Positions 1 through 11,546 of a DNA stretch of 64,000 bases are shown here, piece by piece. This stretch comes from Pegea sp. RAD2-039. Taxonomy: Eukaryota > Chordata > Thaliacea > Salpida > Salpidae. The DNA lies in NCBI GenBank assembly GCA_034620365.1, contig JAQGEQ010000204.1, positions 124,001-188,000 of the forward strand, given 5' to 3'. Made by a program: the position numbers and the translations under genes. Each line of letters opens with the position of its first letter. Within the stretch, counting starts at the first letter, position 1. The notes beneath the pieces are model-generated. The model saw only the letters and a list, made by a program, of their open reading frames with translations, was not told the origin of the DNA and ran no database searches.

Positions 1-716
1 CAACTTTTTTAACAGATTCGATTGGTATACATCAACTTTCGAACTTATCAAATCAACAACCTGCTATTAGTCTACATATATATTCACCCCCTTTAAAGAA
101 TTGCAAGATTTTTGACGCAAGTACTTTAGCTGAAACTAATGTTGAAATGATCTACCATAGCAAAATCAATAAACACTAATCAGCAGCAAATCTACTTTTT
201 TTCACCTAATTCACATTTTTAGATGTTTCTTTTAAATAAATCTATTATTTTGTAAAATGATTACAGTTTATCAAGTAATTATTTTCAAAGCGATTTAGAC
301 TTAAATAGGAATAGCTTTTCTGGCTAAATGATAAAATATTTTAATTAAAGAGACTGTAGAAAGGATTAATTTTAGTGAGGTAGACATCTTTATTTACAAT
401 ATGTTTAAACATAAATGACAGTTAGTCAAATGATGTACGTTGAATTTAGTGTAAGTAAATCACATTAAGTCTTATCAAAAAGGTTGAATCAGTTTTATGA
501 GTAAAAAAAGCAAAAAAAGCGTCTAGAAAAAAAAACAGATCGTAAACAACTCTTGATGTTAACGAAAAATCAATACATAAACAGTAGCAAATGTTAAGAA
601 AAAAAATGTACAAAAAATGTTTGTTTATTAGTTGTTTATATAACAAAAAAAGAAAATAGTTATTACTTTTATAATATCATGATCGAAGAACCTTTTGAAA
701 AATGGGAATTTAATCG
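1..716. other. AT-rich flank, no gene seen
   Basis: Only short AT-rich open frames with no recognisable protein. It lies downstream of the minus-strand MANSC/VWC gene that ends at 717, so part of it is probably that gene's 3' UTR. Confidence 0.5.
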
Positions 717-3392
717 CTACAAACTAATTTCTGAATAAGATGGGACTTCTGTTAAGCAGACCTTGCTACAAGTACAATGTTCGTTGCAATTACATTCATA
801 TAAATCTTGATAAGAGGGTGGAAGGTCTTGTGTGTTAGATAGATCAGATTGAACCACTTGAATATTTTCAATCAATCTTTCAGACCTCTCATCACTTGCA
901 GATGAGTTATGATCAACTATAACAAATCTATAAATTAGTTTTTAGTTGTAGAGAATGATAAAAAGCTCACCAATTTCTAAACCACTACTTTGTCTTCTGA
1001 TTCGGTTTTGGCGATTATTTCCAAATATCACTCTACGTGAGATATCGTATGAAGAGATACGGCGATAAGACAACAACACTAAAATAGCCGTCACAAAAGC
1101 TCCAAATGTTAAAACAACGTGAGAAATCGAAAAACGCCTTTCTGTAAATCATAATTCAGTTTATGAAATTTTAAGTTAAAAAAAAATAATACAAGCAGCT
1201 TAAATAAAATAAAAGTTCAGTTTCAAAGTTGCCCACTTGTAACCACTTCGACCACCAACAGTAAGGTTGGTCTGCAAGGTGATTTTTATTCGATTTATTC
1301 CATTGTTGGCCGAGGAGTTTTACATGCTTAGCTGCTATTTTTTGGCCTGCATCGGGTGAAAACGGTCATATGCCAGGGCAGAAGTTATTGAGATCCAGTT
1401 GTTACTCATGCAGCAGGATTCCACTCTCTACGCCAGCCAGGTTATTCAGCAGAACAGAAGGACTGATGCAAGTATGCCCAACTCCGACTTTAAACTTGGA
1501 GTTTTGCCTTTGCTAGAAGTGGTACCATTAACCAGACTCACAAGGCCCTTCTACCCGGGTTTGAGAGCTTTTCTTTATCTCAAATATGTGTCCAACTGGA
1601 CTTGAACCCGGAACCTCCTGCTTACGAGGCTGGTATGATAACCACAAATATGGAAATTTCTATATTGACCCTTTTATTGAGTTATCATTAATTTTTGTGC
1701 ACTAAATGGAACTAAACAGTATCTTAAGTATAAAATTGCTCTTGTATGAGCAAGCATGTTATTTTCATGATAACAATTTTATGCTGCTTTATCTGAGAAT
1801 CTGTCAACATCTATTTTTGACTTTACCTTTTATGTTGGACTGACATTTGCAGCATAACTTATTTGGGTTCCTTTCACATTCTGTTGCGCTAACCAAACCG
1901 CATAAAGGTGCTAGGCAGATATGTGCAGAGCTCTTGTTAGCACAGACACAGAACATACAGTTGTAGTTAGGAGAATATAGTTCACCAATTTTTACGTAAT
2001 GACCACTTCTATCTTGACATCGATTATCTGAAGAAAAATTGCGACTAAGTTGAAGTAAAATCAAGTTCTTATCAATCATCCATTAGTTTATGAGTTTATA
2101 CAAGCAAAATTTGACAACAAAAGTTTTAAGAAACCTGCTTCATGTTCATATATTTAATTTAAGAAGTGATATCAACTACACAATAGAAAGTAAAAACTAA
2201 AATAGCCACAATACAAAAATGTTCATGGGAAAAATGATGTTTGTACAAGAAGTAATCAAAAACAAACTTATTAAGTTTCATCATGCAATACTTCTCGCTA
2301 AACAGGGTTAAAAAAAGGTTAAGCTTTGAAAATTAGAAAGGTTTTAAGAAAGTAAACTTAAAGCAAAACAAATTATAATAAAAGTGAAAAGGAGTTAAAA
2401 ATAGACTATTTTAAAACTTAGTTGCAACATATAACATATAAGCAAGAAATTTACATAGTTAAGTGCCAACAAAAAGGTAGCCAACAACTTTACCTCTAAT
2501 CTAATACTCAATCTCAAGAAGAAGTTAATTACTTTATAAAGAGGTAAAATCTGAACACTAATTATTCATCTAATAAAAAACTATCATGAAATTGAAAGGA
2601 AATATTTTTAAAGCGTTGAACAAAATTGAATTTAGTTGTATCTACCTTCTTGTGACTTACACCCGATTTCTATATCATCTACACAATCAGTTGATTCACT
2701 GAAATAAACATTTTTAATAATCATTTTGTTCAAATAAACATTTTCAGATTTATCCAGAAAATGTGTATTAGTATAATGTTAAAATAATATTTGACAATTA
2801 ATACTATAGCTTAATATCATTTTAATAAATTAGGTTTTTACAACTTACCTGCTCAAAAAATTGCTCCAACGTTTTGGCAAAGTTTTTGCAGCTTTTATAT
2901 AAATTAAATCTTTCTTTACAACTTCTGACTTATAGATATCACATTGATCAAGGTCAGCAAAATTCATCAAATAACACTTTTTTCTAATATATATAAAGTA
3001 TATAAAATAAGCTTTTATTGTTATATAAATATTATCTTTGAAGCTAAAATTTCACATTTTTGAATATATATTTCAATAATCAGTTACTAAAGAAAAGTAA
3101 AATGAAACTTAATACATCAATTGATCAATGAAAACCACAATTAGAAAACAAAATATTTGCTGTAAACAAACCTTCTAAATCGAATAAGATCGCAGCTTTG
3201 ATTTTTACAACATTTTTGGGCACAGATTGAAAATGAAATAACATGTGGTAAGGGTGTAGCAATTAAGCATCTGTGATCTAAAGATATACCACTATACATC
3301 ATATTACAATTTTGAGTAGTAGAAAGTCTACTAGTAGATACTTGAACAATTATAAATCCACAAAAAATAAAATTGAATACAATGATTAACAT
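717..3392 (-). CDS. MANSC-like + VWC single-pass membrane protein with PPSY tail
   Basis: Six exons on the minus strand: 3392-3172, 2983-2849, 2698-2646, 2027-1827, 1141-971, 916-717. Every junction is GT-AG, and the lengths sum to 981 nt, giving 326 aa. Residues 1-20 are a hydrophobic signal peptide. Residues 29-88 carry eight cysteines, including a CC pair (61-62), spaced like a MANSC/MANEC domain. Residues about 139-198 form a von Willebrand C-like module with a C..C.C pattern and a terminal CC..C. One membrane segment follows at about 211-229. The tail is about 97 residues and contains PPSY (293-296), the PPxY class that binds WW domains of NEDD4-type ubiquitin ligases, followed by a small Cys cluster. 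Inference: a plasma-membrane or endosomal receptor or adaptor whose turnover depends on ubiquitin ligases. I do not recognise an ortholog. The domain calls rest on cysteine spacing read by eye. Confidence 0.8.
1220..1660 (-). mobile_element. tRNA-derived SINE inside an intron
   Basis: A GC-richer island of about 440 bp sits in the intron between exons 4 and 5 of the MANSC/VWC gene, in the same orientation as the gene. Its minus-strand head (1660-1588) is tRNA-like: a D-loop GTGGTTATCA, an anticodon loop CTCGTAA that would read Thr (CGU), and a good B box GGTTCAAGTCC. The A box and acceptor pairing are degenerate. About 370 bp of non-tRNA body follows, with a possible conserved core at about 1320-1400. 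The composition contrast and tRNA head point to a SINE. I see no second copy here, so family and exact ends are uncertain. Confidence 0.65.
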
Positions 3393-6300
3393 TTTTAACT
3401 ATACCAAGAAGTATTCTACAAATAAAAAATAATATAATTTACATAAGTAAGCAGTAAAAACAGCTTAAAATAATATCATCAATAAACACTAAATCTTACA
3501 AATACAAAATGTATAATTATATGCAATTAAAATTATATAAAACTAAAATATAATGCTTCCTTAGATTTCAATCAAAATATTAAGAGAATTTGGCTAGCAT
3601 TTTATTACATAGATTAATATTTCCTTTAAAAATTATAACAGATAAAACAATGAAAGTTTATTTGCTTAATTTATACTATAGAACTATAAGAAATTACTAG
3701 AAAGTTAGTTATTTTTACTTATTAATCTTAATTTTGTAATAAAAACTAATAACAGCTAAAATGTGCACTACACAATATTTGATGATATTAAAAAAAAACA
3801 ATAGATTTAGAAGTTTTGAAAAATGTTTATTTAATTGTTAAGAGAATAAAGTTTAATCTTTAAAAACTAAAATTGCAATAGAATTAATGCAAAAAAATAA
3901 TAAGTGTAATTCCGTCTCTATGCGAAATAACGCATGGCTGTATGTAGCAAAACATACAGCCTTTATAGTAAACACAGTACAAAATGACTGCAAACACATA
4001 TAAGCAAACAATTTGTAAATACAACAGTTTAAGATTACTAACCTGAAAAATCAGTATACAACAAAAACATAAAAATAATCTAGTTAAGAATAAAAAAATT
4101 AAAATAAAGAAACTGGCAGCATACTATACAATTTGTCAACACAATCTGTGAAATCATACTTTTTCAACCTAATTAAAAAAGTAGCGTATGAGCTTGCTGT
4201 ATTGATAGAGTTGAGAAGAAGATTTTAAAATCTGTTTGATTTATTGAGAAAGATGTTAGCATATCACTGCCGTAAACCAATGACAACCAGAATTTAAACC
4301 GTTTTTACTAAGCTAAATAGAACTAAAATGCAACCTACAAAATCATAGTATTAACAATCAATCTCTACCAAACAGGCAACAAGTGTTAAAGAAAGCAAAC
4401 AAAAATATTGAGTTTTCAAACTAAACTAGCAATTGATAGGCTGCTTAAAAGTTTTATATCAATTTGTACGAAATTTATTGATATTTTCGGTTTAGTTTAA
4501 GTCATCTAAATTAAAGCTAAAATAAAAGTTTTTTAAAAATGCCTGCTTCATTGAAAACAAACTTTTTTAATGAAACTTTTTAGCTTATGGAACAATTTGT
4601 AATAAGGATCCTTTAACTTCTAGTAAATCGAAATATTTTAATTTTTTATTCACACCTGTAAAACTATTAAAATCACTGCTAAACGAAATGGCGACATGTT
4701 TTCGAAGACTCATTTATTTAAACTGTTGAATAGTTGTGATAATTTGTATTGTTTGTTAATGAAAGTGTTTGAAATTTTAGACACAGTCTGAAAGAAGCGT
4801 ATGGTAAAATATCTTTTACACTAAAATTTTATCTAATTTATTTCTAAGTACAGTAATCAAGGAACCTAAGGCTTACATAGAGAAGCTGAAACATAAGAAA
4901 TACAAATAGAGAAGGATCGTTTATGCTGCTTCACAATAAATATATTTATTATAACTCAGAGTATTGACAAGAGTTTATTTTTAAATTTTTGCTATATAAT
5001 AAAATGCTAAATGATAAACTCTTAAATATTCTCTTTCGGTTATAAACGACCGTTTTAACTTTATATTTAGAAGGATATTTTTAAAAGTCATTATAAGCTA
5101 ATATTATAAGAAACTATTTAGAACCTATATATGGTCGCTGATGCAACTATGATTAGTATAGCTATCTTTATTAAAATTTTTAAGAAAGAAATGAGCCAAA
5201 ATTAGAAAGATTACTACTATTCTAAAAAAGTTATATTCAAAAAAAATTTTTCGCGAGAAATTAAAACTGACAAAAATAAAAAAGCCAAGATTATTTATGA
5301 AATGATACTTATGTAACCAGATTAAATGTTAACCTTTGTAATGTCATCAAAAAAAAACTTTATATTTTTGCAGTATAATTTTGTACTGACCCCTTAATGA
5401 AATTAATACTCTTGAAAATGACTTTAAATTAAACTTTAACAGTATTATATATTATTTTTAATAATAAATTATTAGACAGTTAAAATACAGTGATTAAGCC
5501 AAACTTGCAGCATATACGCTTAACTTTATAACTTTGTTATTTTCAAAATATTTCAAACTAAAGTCATAACGATTTATATTTAATTATCATAGTCTATATA
5601 AGATATTTTCATAAGTGAGGCAAGAACAATAAAGAAAATGAGGAAAGATGACAAATTAGACTTCGACTGAAATCGAATCGTATAAGCTTTCTTCAAAATT
5701 TATCAATAAAGCTTGGAAATAAAAATAGTAATTTTACTATACATTTTATATACATTTTAAATATCATTCACACAGTAACCAACTATCATAATCTGAAAAC
5801 AATTAGCAAATCTTTAAATTGAATAATTTGGTTGCTGTTTTACGACAAAAATAAATTATTTTAACATATTATAAGGCTAAACATTTTCTTAAAAGTTATC
5901 ATAACTTTTAAAATCTGTTTAAAAAATTGTTTGCAGAAATCTTACAAATTGTTTAGTTAATAAATAGCTAGGGTCACATAATAAATAAGACATTTTTTCG
6001 TTGTAAACTTCAATGATTCCATGCTAAAATTTTAAAAGTATTTAACCCAAATTAAATCACTTATTTAGTTTCAAAGTTATTTATTAAATGCTTCAAATGC
6101 TTTAATACGTTTTTATGGTTAAATTTCAAATCAGTTTTACAGCTAGTATTTCACAAAGCTATAAAAAGGTTAAATATAATTTATTATTATTGATTATAAA
6201 TATTATTATATTTATTATTTTTGATTTTTATACAAATTTAAGTAGTTTATATAGTTTATAAGTATGTAACTTTTGTACTAGCTTTTAAATAATAAATTTT

Positions 6301-6734
6301 GTATCATTTAAATAAAAATTTAGATTTAACTTCCTTGCATTGTTATAACTATAACTTTCATTTATGATAGCTTTTCTTTTTTATAATGATGTCTCAGTTA
6401 TTAATAATTTCTTCTGAAATATAACTTAACATCTTTATTTAAGTAGTTTTAACCTCTTGGCAATATTCATCTATTTACTTCGTTTATAAAATATTATTAT
6501 ATTATGGTCAATATTATTTGTAACTTGCTTTAAATTTGGGTTGATTTTATAAAATTAAAACTAACAAATTTTGGTTAAATAAATGAATCAAATTAATTAA
6601 ATCTTCATGATCTAGTTTTGAGTATTATTATTTATTATTATATTAGGATGAAAACATTTTTATATTTATAAATATATTTTTGTTCATTTATTTTCAGTTA
6701 TCATAATATTCTTATCAATTATTTTATTTGTGAC
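3393..6734. other. AT-rich intergenic, 3.3 kb
   Basis: No credible exon was seen on either strand. The only ordered structure is a pair of adjacent hairpins at 3920-3961. It separates the divergently transcribed MANSC/VWC and WD40 genes, so promoters of both should lie here, but no motif stands out. Confidence 0.5.
3920..3961. repeat. Two back-to-back perfect hairpins
   Basis: ATGCG (3920-3924) pairs with CGCAT (3931-3935). Immediately after, GGCTGTATGT (3936-3945) pairs perfectly over 10 bp with ACATACAGCC (3952-3961) across a 6-nt loop. No gene is attached. It could be a small structured RNA, a transposon end or chance. Confidence 0.45.
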
Positions 6735-9700
6735 ATGGATCAAAACTTAGATGAATATGATGTTCTTCGTAAATCTATAAGAAAATACAGAAAGAAATTA
6801 AGACAAGTAGAACGTCTAGAAACCTGCGGAAGAGATTTATCAGAAGAAGAAAGAATAAAAGTAAAAATGTTTTTATGATCTAAATAGTTCTTTTTCTTGT
6901 TTATATTTTATTAAACATTTTCAAAATATGTTTTAGCTGTCAAAAAGAGACTTTTTTCGAAAAACTCTCCAACATTTTCTATCAGAACTTCAAATCTTTG
7001 AAACATCCCTTCCTCCTCAAGAAACATCTCTTTTGTCTGAAGAAAGTGATGTCAGTGATGCTGATGAACAATTTGATGGTAAATCAAAATTTTTTAACAA
7101 CTTGTTGTATAAAATATTGAAATAATCAACTGATATTTTAGCTGTAGATCATCAACATTTAGATGAGGAAAAATTTGAAATTTCAAAAAGTTAGTTCCAT
7201 TTTGTTCTTTGTTTTCTTCATATTGTTTTTTATCAAACTCTTTTTAGCCGATTTTTCATGTGATCAAAAAGAAGAAACAAATAAAGGTGATGCAGATAAC
7301 GAAATAAAAATTGAACCAATGTCAAAAGAGGTTGAGGAGCCCGTGAAAAGTATGATTGAAAAATATTTCTGTTTTGTTTTTGTGACTTTTATTTTAGTTA
7401 ATCAAGTTTGATCTCTACTGCAAGCTAATTTAAACTCACAAATTTAGTAAAAATATGATAGTTTGTGTTTGTTTACCTAATTTAAAACTTTTTATCAAAT
7501 TACTTCATATTTCAAAGTATTTTTTGTCTTAGTAGATAAAATCAAGAAGCCAAAGTCAAGACTTCGTAAAGCTTGGAAGAGCAAGACATTTGAAGTAGTG
7601 GAATTACTTGGTCATAATGATATTGTGTGTGCTGTTGATATTGATCGAAACTGGATTATTAGTGCCAGGTGACGTTTATATATGTTTATATGTTTTGTCA
7701 CTAGCAACATTTGAAAAGTAGTTGATATTGGTTTTATAATTTTCTCTCAAATGTTTGAGAAGATGAGAAATTCGCCTTCTAACATGTTTGATAATTGGTT
7801 GCTAACCTTTAGTAGTAGATCTTTTGTATAAAACCGAAAGCTATTACTGATCTGTCACTTTAGAAAAAAAGAGTTTAAAGTTAGCTTCAAGAATCCTACA
7901 TTACTTTCTACTATTTGTAAATCTGTTTTTTGGTATTAACTTATTTTATACAAAATTACAATTTTTTTTTGATTTTTGTAGTCGTGATACTTCTGTTAAA
8001 TTGTGGGATTCAACTTCAAATGAAGAAGTTTGTAACTTAACAGGACATACAGGGCCTGTTACATGTGTCAAGCTGGTTAGCGAACCTGAAAGTAATCAAC
8101 TAAGTAAGTTTTCACCCTACTACAAAACCAACAATTTAAAATAATTATTTTCTTACAGAACAAATTTTGAAAGCAGATAGGAGTGAGATTTCTTGTAATC
8201 TTTCTCATAATTCATTTGAGAGAGAGCAACTAGTAATTACTGCATCGACTGATTGCTCTATCCGAATTTGGCTGTTACCATCTGGTGGCTTTATCAAATC
8301 TCTCTACAACTATTCATCTGTCACCAGCTTATGTTATCAAAACAACATCTTGATCGTCGGTATGAACTTGACACTTCTTTCAATTCAAATTGAATCAATT
8401 TTTGCCTCAAGTTGATTTTCGCAAATTCAATTGTTGTTGATCAGGTACTGATTCTGGTAAAATTTCAATTTACAACATTAGAAGAGGAGTTTTATTATTT
8501 AATCAAATTATCTGCTCTGAACGTATCACTTCATTACAAGTAAATATTCTTCGTTTACAATTTCTACTGATTTCAAAGAATATTTATTAAATTTGAATTT
8601 CATCGTTTACTTGTAAAAGCTTCTAATATAATAATTGATAAATTTATAGAAACTTCTTTATAGGATCAAGTATTATTTTTCAGTGTTCTGATTCCCGCTT
8701 GGCAGCCACTAGTGATTTTGGACAATTATTTGTTTGGGATATTTGCAATGAATCGACAAATGAGTGCTTAAAAGTAGATGATGAGCTAAAGGACATATCA
8801 CTGAGGAAGATTTTATCTTTAGTTGATACTGATTTGTACATAGAAGGAAGACAAGCGTTCAGTTGCTTGTTTATGCCTTCTAATGATGGTTTGTTACTTT
8901 TCGGAGATGATGCAGTGAATCTAAAGTTGATTGATATCAAAACAGGTTTGTTGAAAGATAGAATCAAAAGCGAAATTTTTTATCATAATTCTTTCAGCAT
9001 CTTTTACGAAATTTCCCAATCAGAAACCTGGTAGTGCTGGTTTTACCGATTCCATCGTTTACACGAACAACTTTGTTTTATCAACTTCATTTGACGCTGA
9101 CAATGGAGAAGGAAGCATAAATGGTTTGAAATATTAATAAAAAAGTTTTTTTTCCTAATTGTTAGCGCTTTGGTTGGTTTCTCAAAAATAATTCTGAAGA
9201 TTTAAATGACATTTTCTTATATTTCAAAAATCTTTTTGAAAATGTTAATTTTCTAATTTAATTTTTCTTTTTGAAACTTTTTAAAATTGTTATAAAAGAG
9301 AAATTTTGATCTATACACAATTCGAATTCTTTCATCCTCTATCTTGTTTCTAATTCACCTGAAATACATCAAATCTTCTTTTGAACACCAATTTATCAAA
9401 GCTATCTACTTAAATCAAATCTCTCCAAGTAATTTCATTTTCCAAATCTAAAATTTTTGGTTTTATAACCAACTTGTTCCACAAACTGATTTTGATTTTT
9501 CCCATAATTTTAGTGCGATCTTTGGAAGGTGAAACAATCTTTGCTTATGTGGCGACTCTTACTCATCATCAAATTCCTCGCATCACATGTTCTTCTATCA
9601 ATAAAGATCAACCTTTGAGATTTGTTACGGGTGGCAACAAACTGTTATCTTGGGTGGAACTTCCAGAAAAGCAGTGAGTACCAACTACAATCATATCAGT

Positions 9701-10011
9701 CTCATCGCTTCATCAATTTCAGAACCAAAACGAAAAGAGAAGATTCAGAAAACAAATTCTACGTCAAAGGCAGTTATGTAGCTGAGTTAACTCGATCACC
9801 TGTAGACTCCGATGCAGAATCAAGTGAAGATGAGGATGAAGAAGATGCTGGCACCTGGTTCTGGTCCACTAAATCAAAGCAAGCACCTAATCGCGACTCA
9901 AAACCAGAAGGTTGCAGTGAAAGTGATTCTGAACTGATGACGTCATCATCAAATGATGAAGATGACGTAGAAAAGGATGCAGGCAGTTGGAAGTGGTGTT
10001 CTATTTTATGA
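6735..10011 (+). CDS. WD40 beta-propeller protein with acidic C-tail
   Basis: Twelve exons: 6735-6860, 6937-7078, 7142-7189, 7248-7349, 7533-7668, 7982-8103, 8159-8359, 8445-8539, 8684-8945, 8998-9123, 9514-9673, 9723-10011. They sum to 1809 nt, 602 aa, with all phases closing. The N-terminus is a basic helix rich in R/K, L and E. A low-complexity acidic linker follows, then WD40 units: a GH..V...D........SRD.SVKLWD repeat in exons 5-6, then LTGHTGPVTCVK, STDCSIRIW, and TSDFGQLFVWD in exon 9. The last exon encodes an acidic tail with two copies of an E-x-DAG-(T/S)-W-x-W motif. WD40 propellers are protein-interaction scaffolds; there is no F-box or other catalytic domain. I cannot assign an ortholog. 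A splice-acceptor-like TTTTCAG lies about 39 nt upstream of the ATG. Confidence 0.85.
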
Positions 10012-10496
10012 TCTTTTTTCATCGAAGTCTATTTTAAGATTGCTTCAAAGTTATTTAGAATTAATTGAATCTTTTTAATGTAATCTTCAGACTAGAAAAT
10101 GTTTCAGTGAAATTACATCTTTTTTTGTTCATTTTCTTATTAATTTCAATCATTTCATTTATTTACGAATTTGTTTTGAAATATTTACTGGCTAGTCGAC
10201 CAACTTACTTGACCTGCTATTATATATATATATCTTTATCGTTTCACTAGAATATTTTTCAACTATTTACTCAACTTGTGATTAAACTTTTAAAGTATTA
10301 GTCTACCAACTAAATTTTTTTAAGTATCAGGTAGGAATCAGTTTACTACAGATGAGCAAATTGCTGCTTATCAGTTTTTGCTAGAAATAGATTTTGAAGT
10401 AAAATTCCTGCTTGATTCGAACTTATTTTCAATTTTCAAATCTTTGATTTGGCATTAAACAAACCGATCAATTTGTATTACTTCGTTGCAGACAAA
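10012..10496 (+). other. Spacer between tandem WD40 and DPH7 genes
   Basis: About 485 bp of AT-rich sequence between two same-strand genes. It includes a short TA run near 10212. It must hold the 3' UTR of the WD40 gene and the 5' region of DPH7. No clear AATAAA was noticed after the first stop. A splice acceptor ends it 5 nt before the DPH7 ATG. Confidence 0.5.
10481..10491 (+). promoter_or_regulatory. Possible trans-splice (or 5' UTR intron) acceptor of DPH7
   Basis: A pyrimidine-containing run ends in TTGCAG at 10491, only 5 nt before the ATG at 10497. This fits a spliced-leader acceptor or the end of a 5' UTR intron. No upstream exon can be identified. Confidence 0.4.
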
Positions 10497-11546
10497 ATGT
10501 CAGATAAAACGACTGATTTTAAGATTGTTGATGAAAATGTAGTAACTTTGGAAACTGAGTTTTGTGCTGATAGTGTAGAATGGTGTCCATTGGATCCATA
10601 TCAACATATCTTAGCTGGTGGAAGTTACCAGCTGGAAGAAGCTAATGGTGATGTACCAGCCAAACGAATTGGCCAGATTCAAATTTATCGATTTGACTCA
10701 AGTGAAGTGAAACTAATTAGAAAATCTTGTTTAGACGTCGATGGTGTGTTGGATATGAAATGGTGTCCTTGGTTGATAGACGAAAAAGTAGTTTTAGGAA
10801 TGGCTGATGCTAAAGGTGCTGTGTGTCTGTATTCATTACTTCCTGATTCAAATCAGTTAGTTGAAGAGTCACATCATAGAATTGATGAAGAAAATGTCTT
10901 AGCTTTATCCTTATCCTGGGATGAATCTCATCAAAGTAATCAAGTAGCAGCGAGTTACTCAGATGGAAAGATTCGTGTTTTTGACATCGATTCAACAACA
11001 TCCATGATGACTCATGAGTGGAAAGGACACGATTTAGAAGCATGGATCGTTCTCATTAATCGTCACAATCCAAATATTATTTATTCAGGAGCTGATGATG
11101 CTCTTCTAAAGAGTTGGGATTTACGATTGTCAACTTGCAAGCCAGTAGTGGTGAACAAATCTCATGAAGCTGGTGTCTGTAGCGCTCACTGTCATCCTAC
11201 TTGTGATTATATGATAGCAACTGGAAGTTATGATGATCATGTTCGTATTTGGGACACTAGGTGCATCACCAGAAGACCTTTGCATTCAATTTATGTTGGT
11301 GGTGGAGTTTGGCGCTTAAAATGGAAACCTGAAGATGGCAGCAAGTTATTGGCTGCTTGTATGTATAATGGAGTTTCTATTTTGGATTGTGAGAATTTAT
11401 TAAAGGGAGAAACTCCTCACGTGACCACTCGTTTTACTCAACATCAGTCGATGGCTTACGGAGCAGATTGGTGGATGAAAAAACCTCATTCTTTTGTAGC
11501 TTCCTGTTCATTTTATGATAAAAAACTTTGTTTGTGGCAATTGTAG
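10497..11546 (+). CDS. DPH7: Diphthine methyltransferase/methylesterase DPH7-like
   Basis: An intronless 349-aa frame from the first ATG in good context; the frame is open upstream without another ATG. It encodes a WD40 protein with the DPH7 hallmarks IYSGADDALLKSWDLR, GSYDDHVRIWDTR and GGGVWRLKWKP. In the known family DPH7 (yeast Rrt2, human WDR85) demethylates methylated diphthine on elongation factor 2, permitting the final amidation of diphthamide in the cytosol. The length is shorter than the human protein (about 450 aa) and spans essentially the propeller. AATAAA lies at 11766-11771, about 220 nt past the stop. The same-strand WD40 gene ends 485 bp upstream. Confidence 0.92.
   Translation: MSDKTTDFKIVDENVVTLETEFCADSVEWCPLDPYQHILAGGSYQLEEANGDVPAKRIGQIQIYRFDSSEVKLIRKSCLDVDGVLDMKWCPWLIDEKVVLGMADAKGAVCLYSLLPDSNQLVEESHHRIDEENVLALSLSWDESHQSNQVAASYSDGKIRVFDIDSTTSMMTHEWKGHDLEAWIVLINRHNPNIIYSGADDALLKSWDLRLSTCKPVVVNKSHEAGVCSAHCHPTCDYMIATGSYDDHVRIWDTRCITRRPLHSIYVGGGVWRLKWKPEDGSKLLAACMYNGVSILDCENLLKGETPHVTTRFTQHQSMAYGADWWMKKPHSFVASCSFYDKKLCLWQL

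Noticed and set aside
1399..1605. 68-aa plus-strand reading frame
   Set aside because: It is antisense to the SINE body and has no protein-like features; its length is chance in GC-richer DNA.
1588..1660. Functional tRNA-Thr(CGU) gene on the minus strand
   Set aside because: The A box is degenerate, acceptor and T stems have mismatches, and the sequence continues into a SINE-like body; called as a SINE head instead.
8680..8967. 95-aa minus-strand frame
   Set aside because: Shadow of WD40 exon 9, which is supported by splice sites and homology.
9774..10022. 82-aa Ser-rich minus-strand frame
   Set aside because: Antisense of the acidic Asp/Glu codons of the last WD40 exon.
10449..10496. Upstream extension of DPH7
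   Set aside because: The open frame extends upstream but has no ATG, and a splice acceptor ends just before the ATG at 10497.
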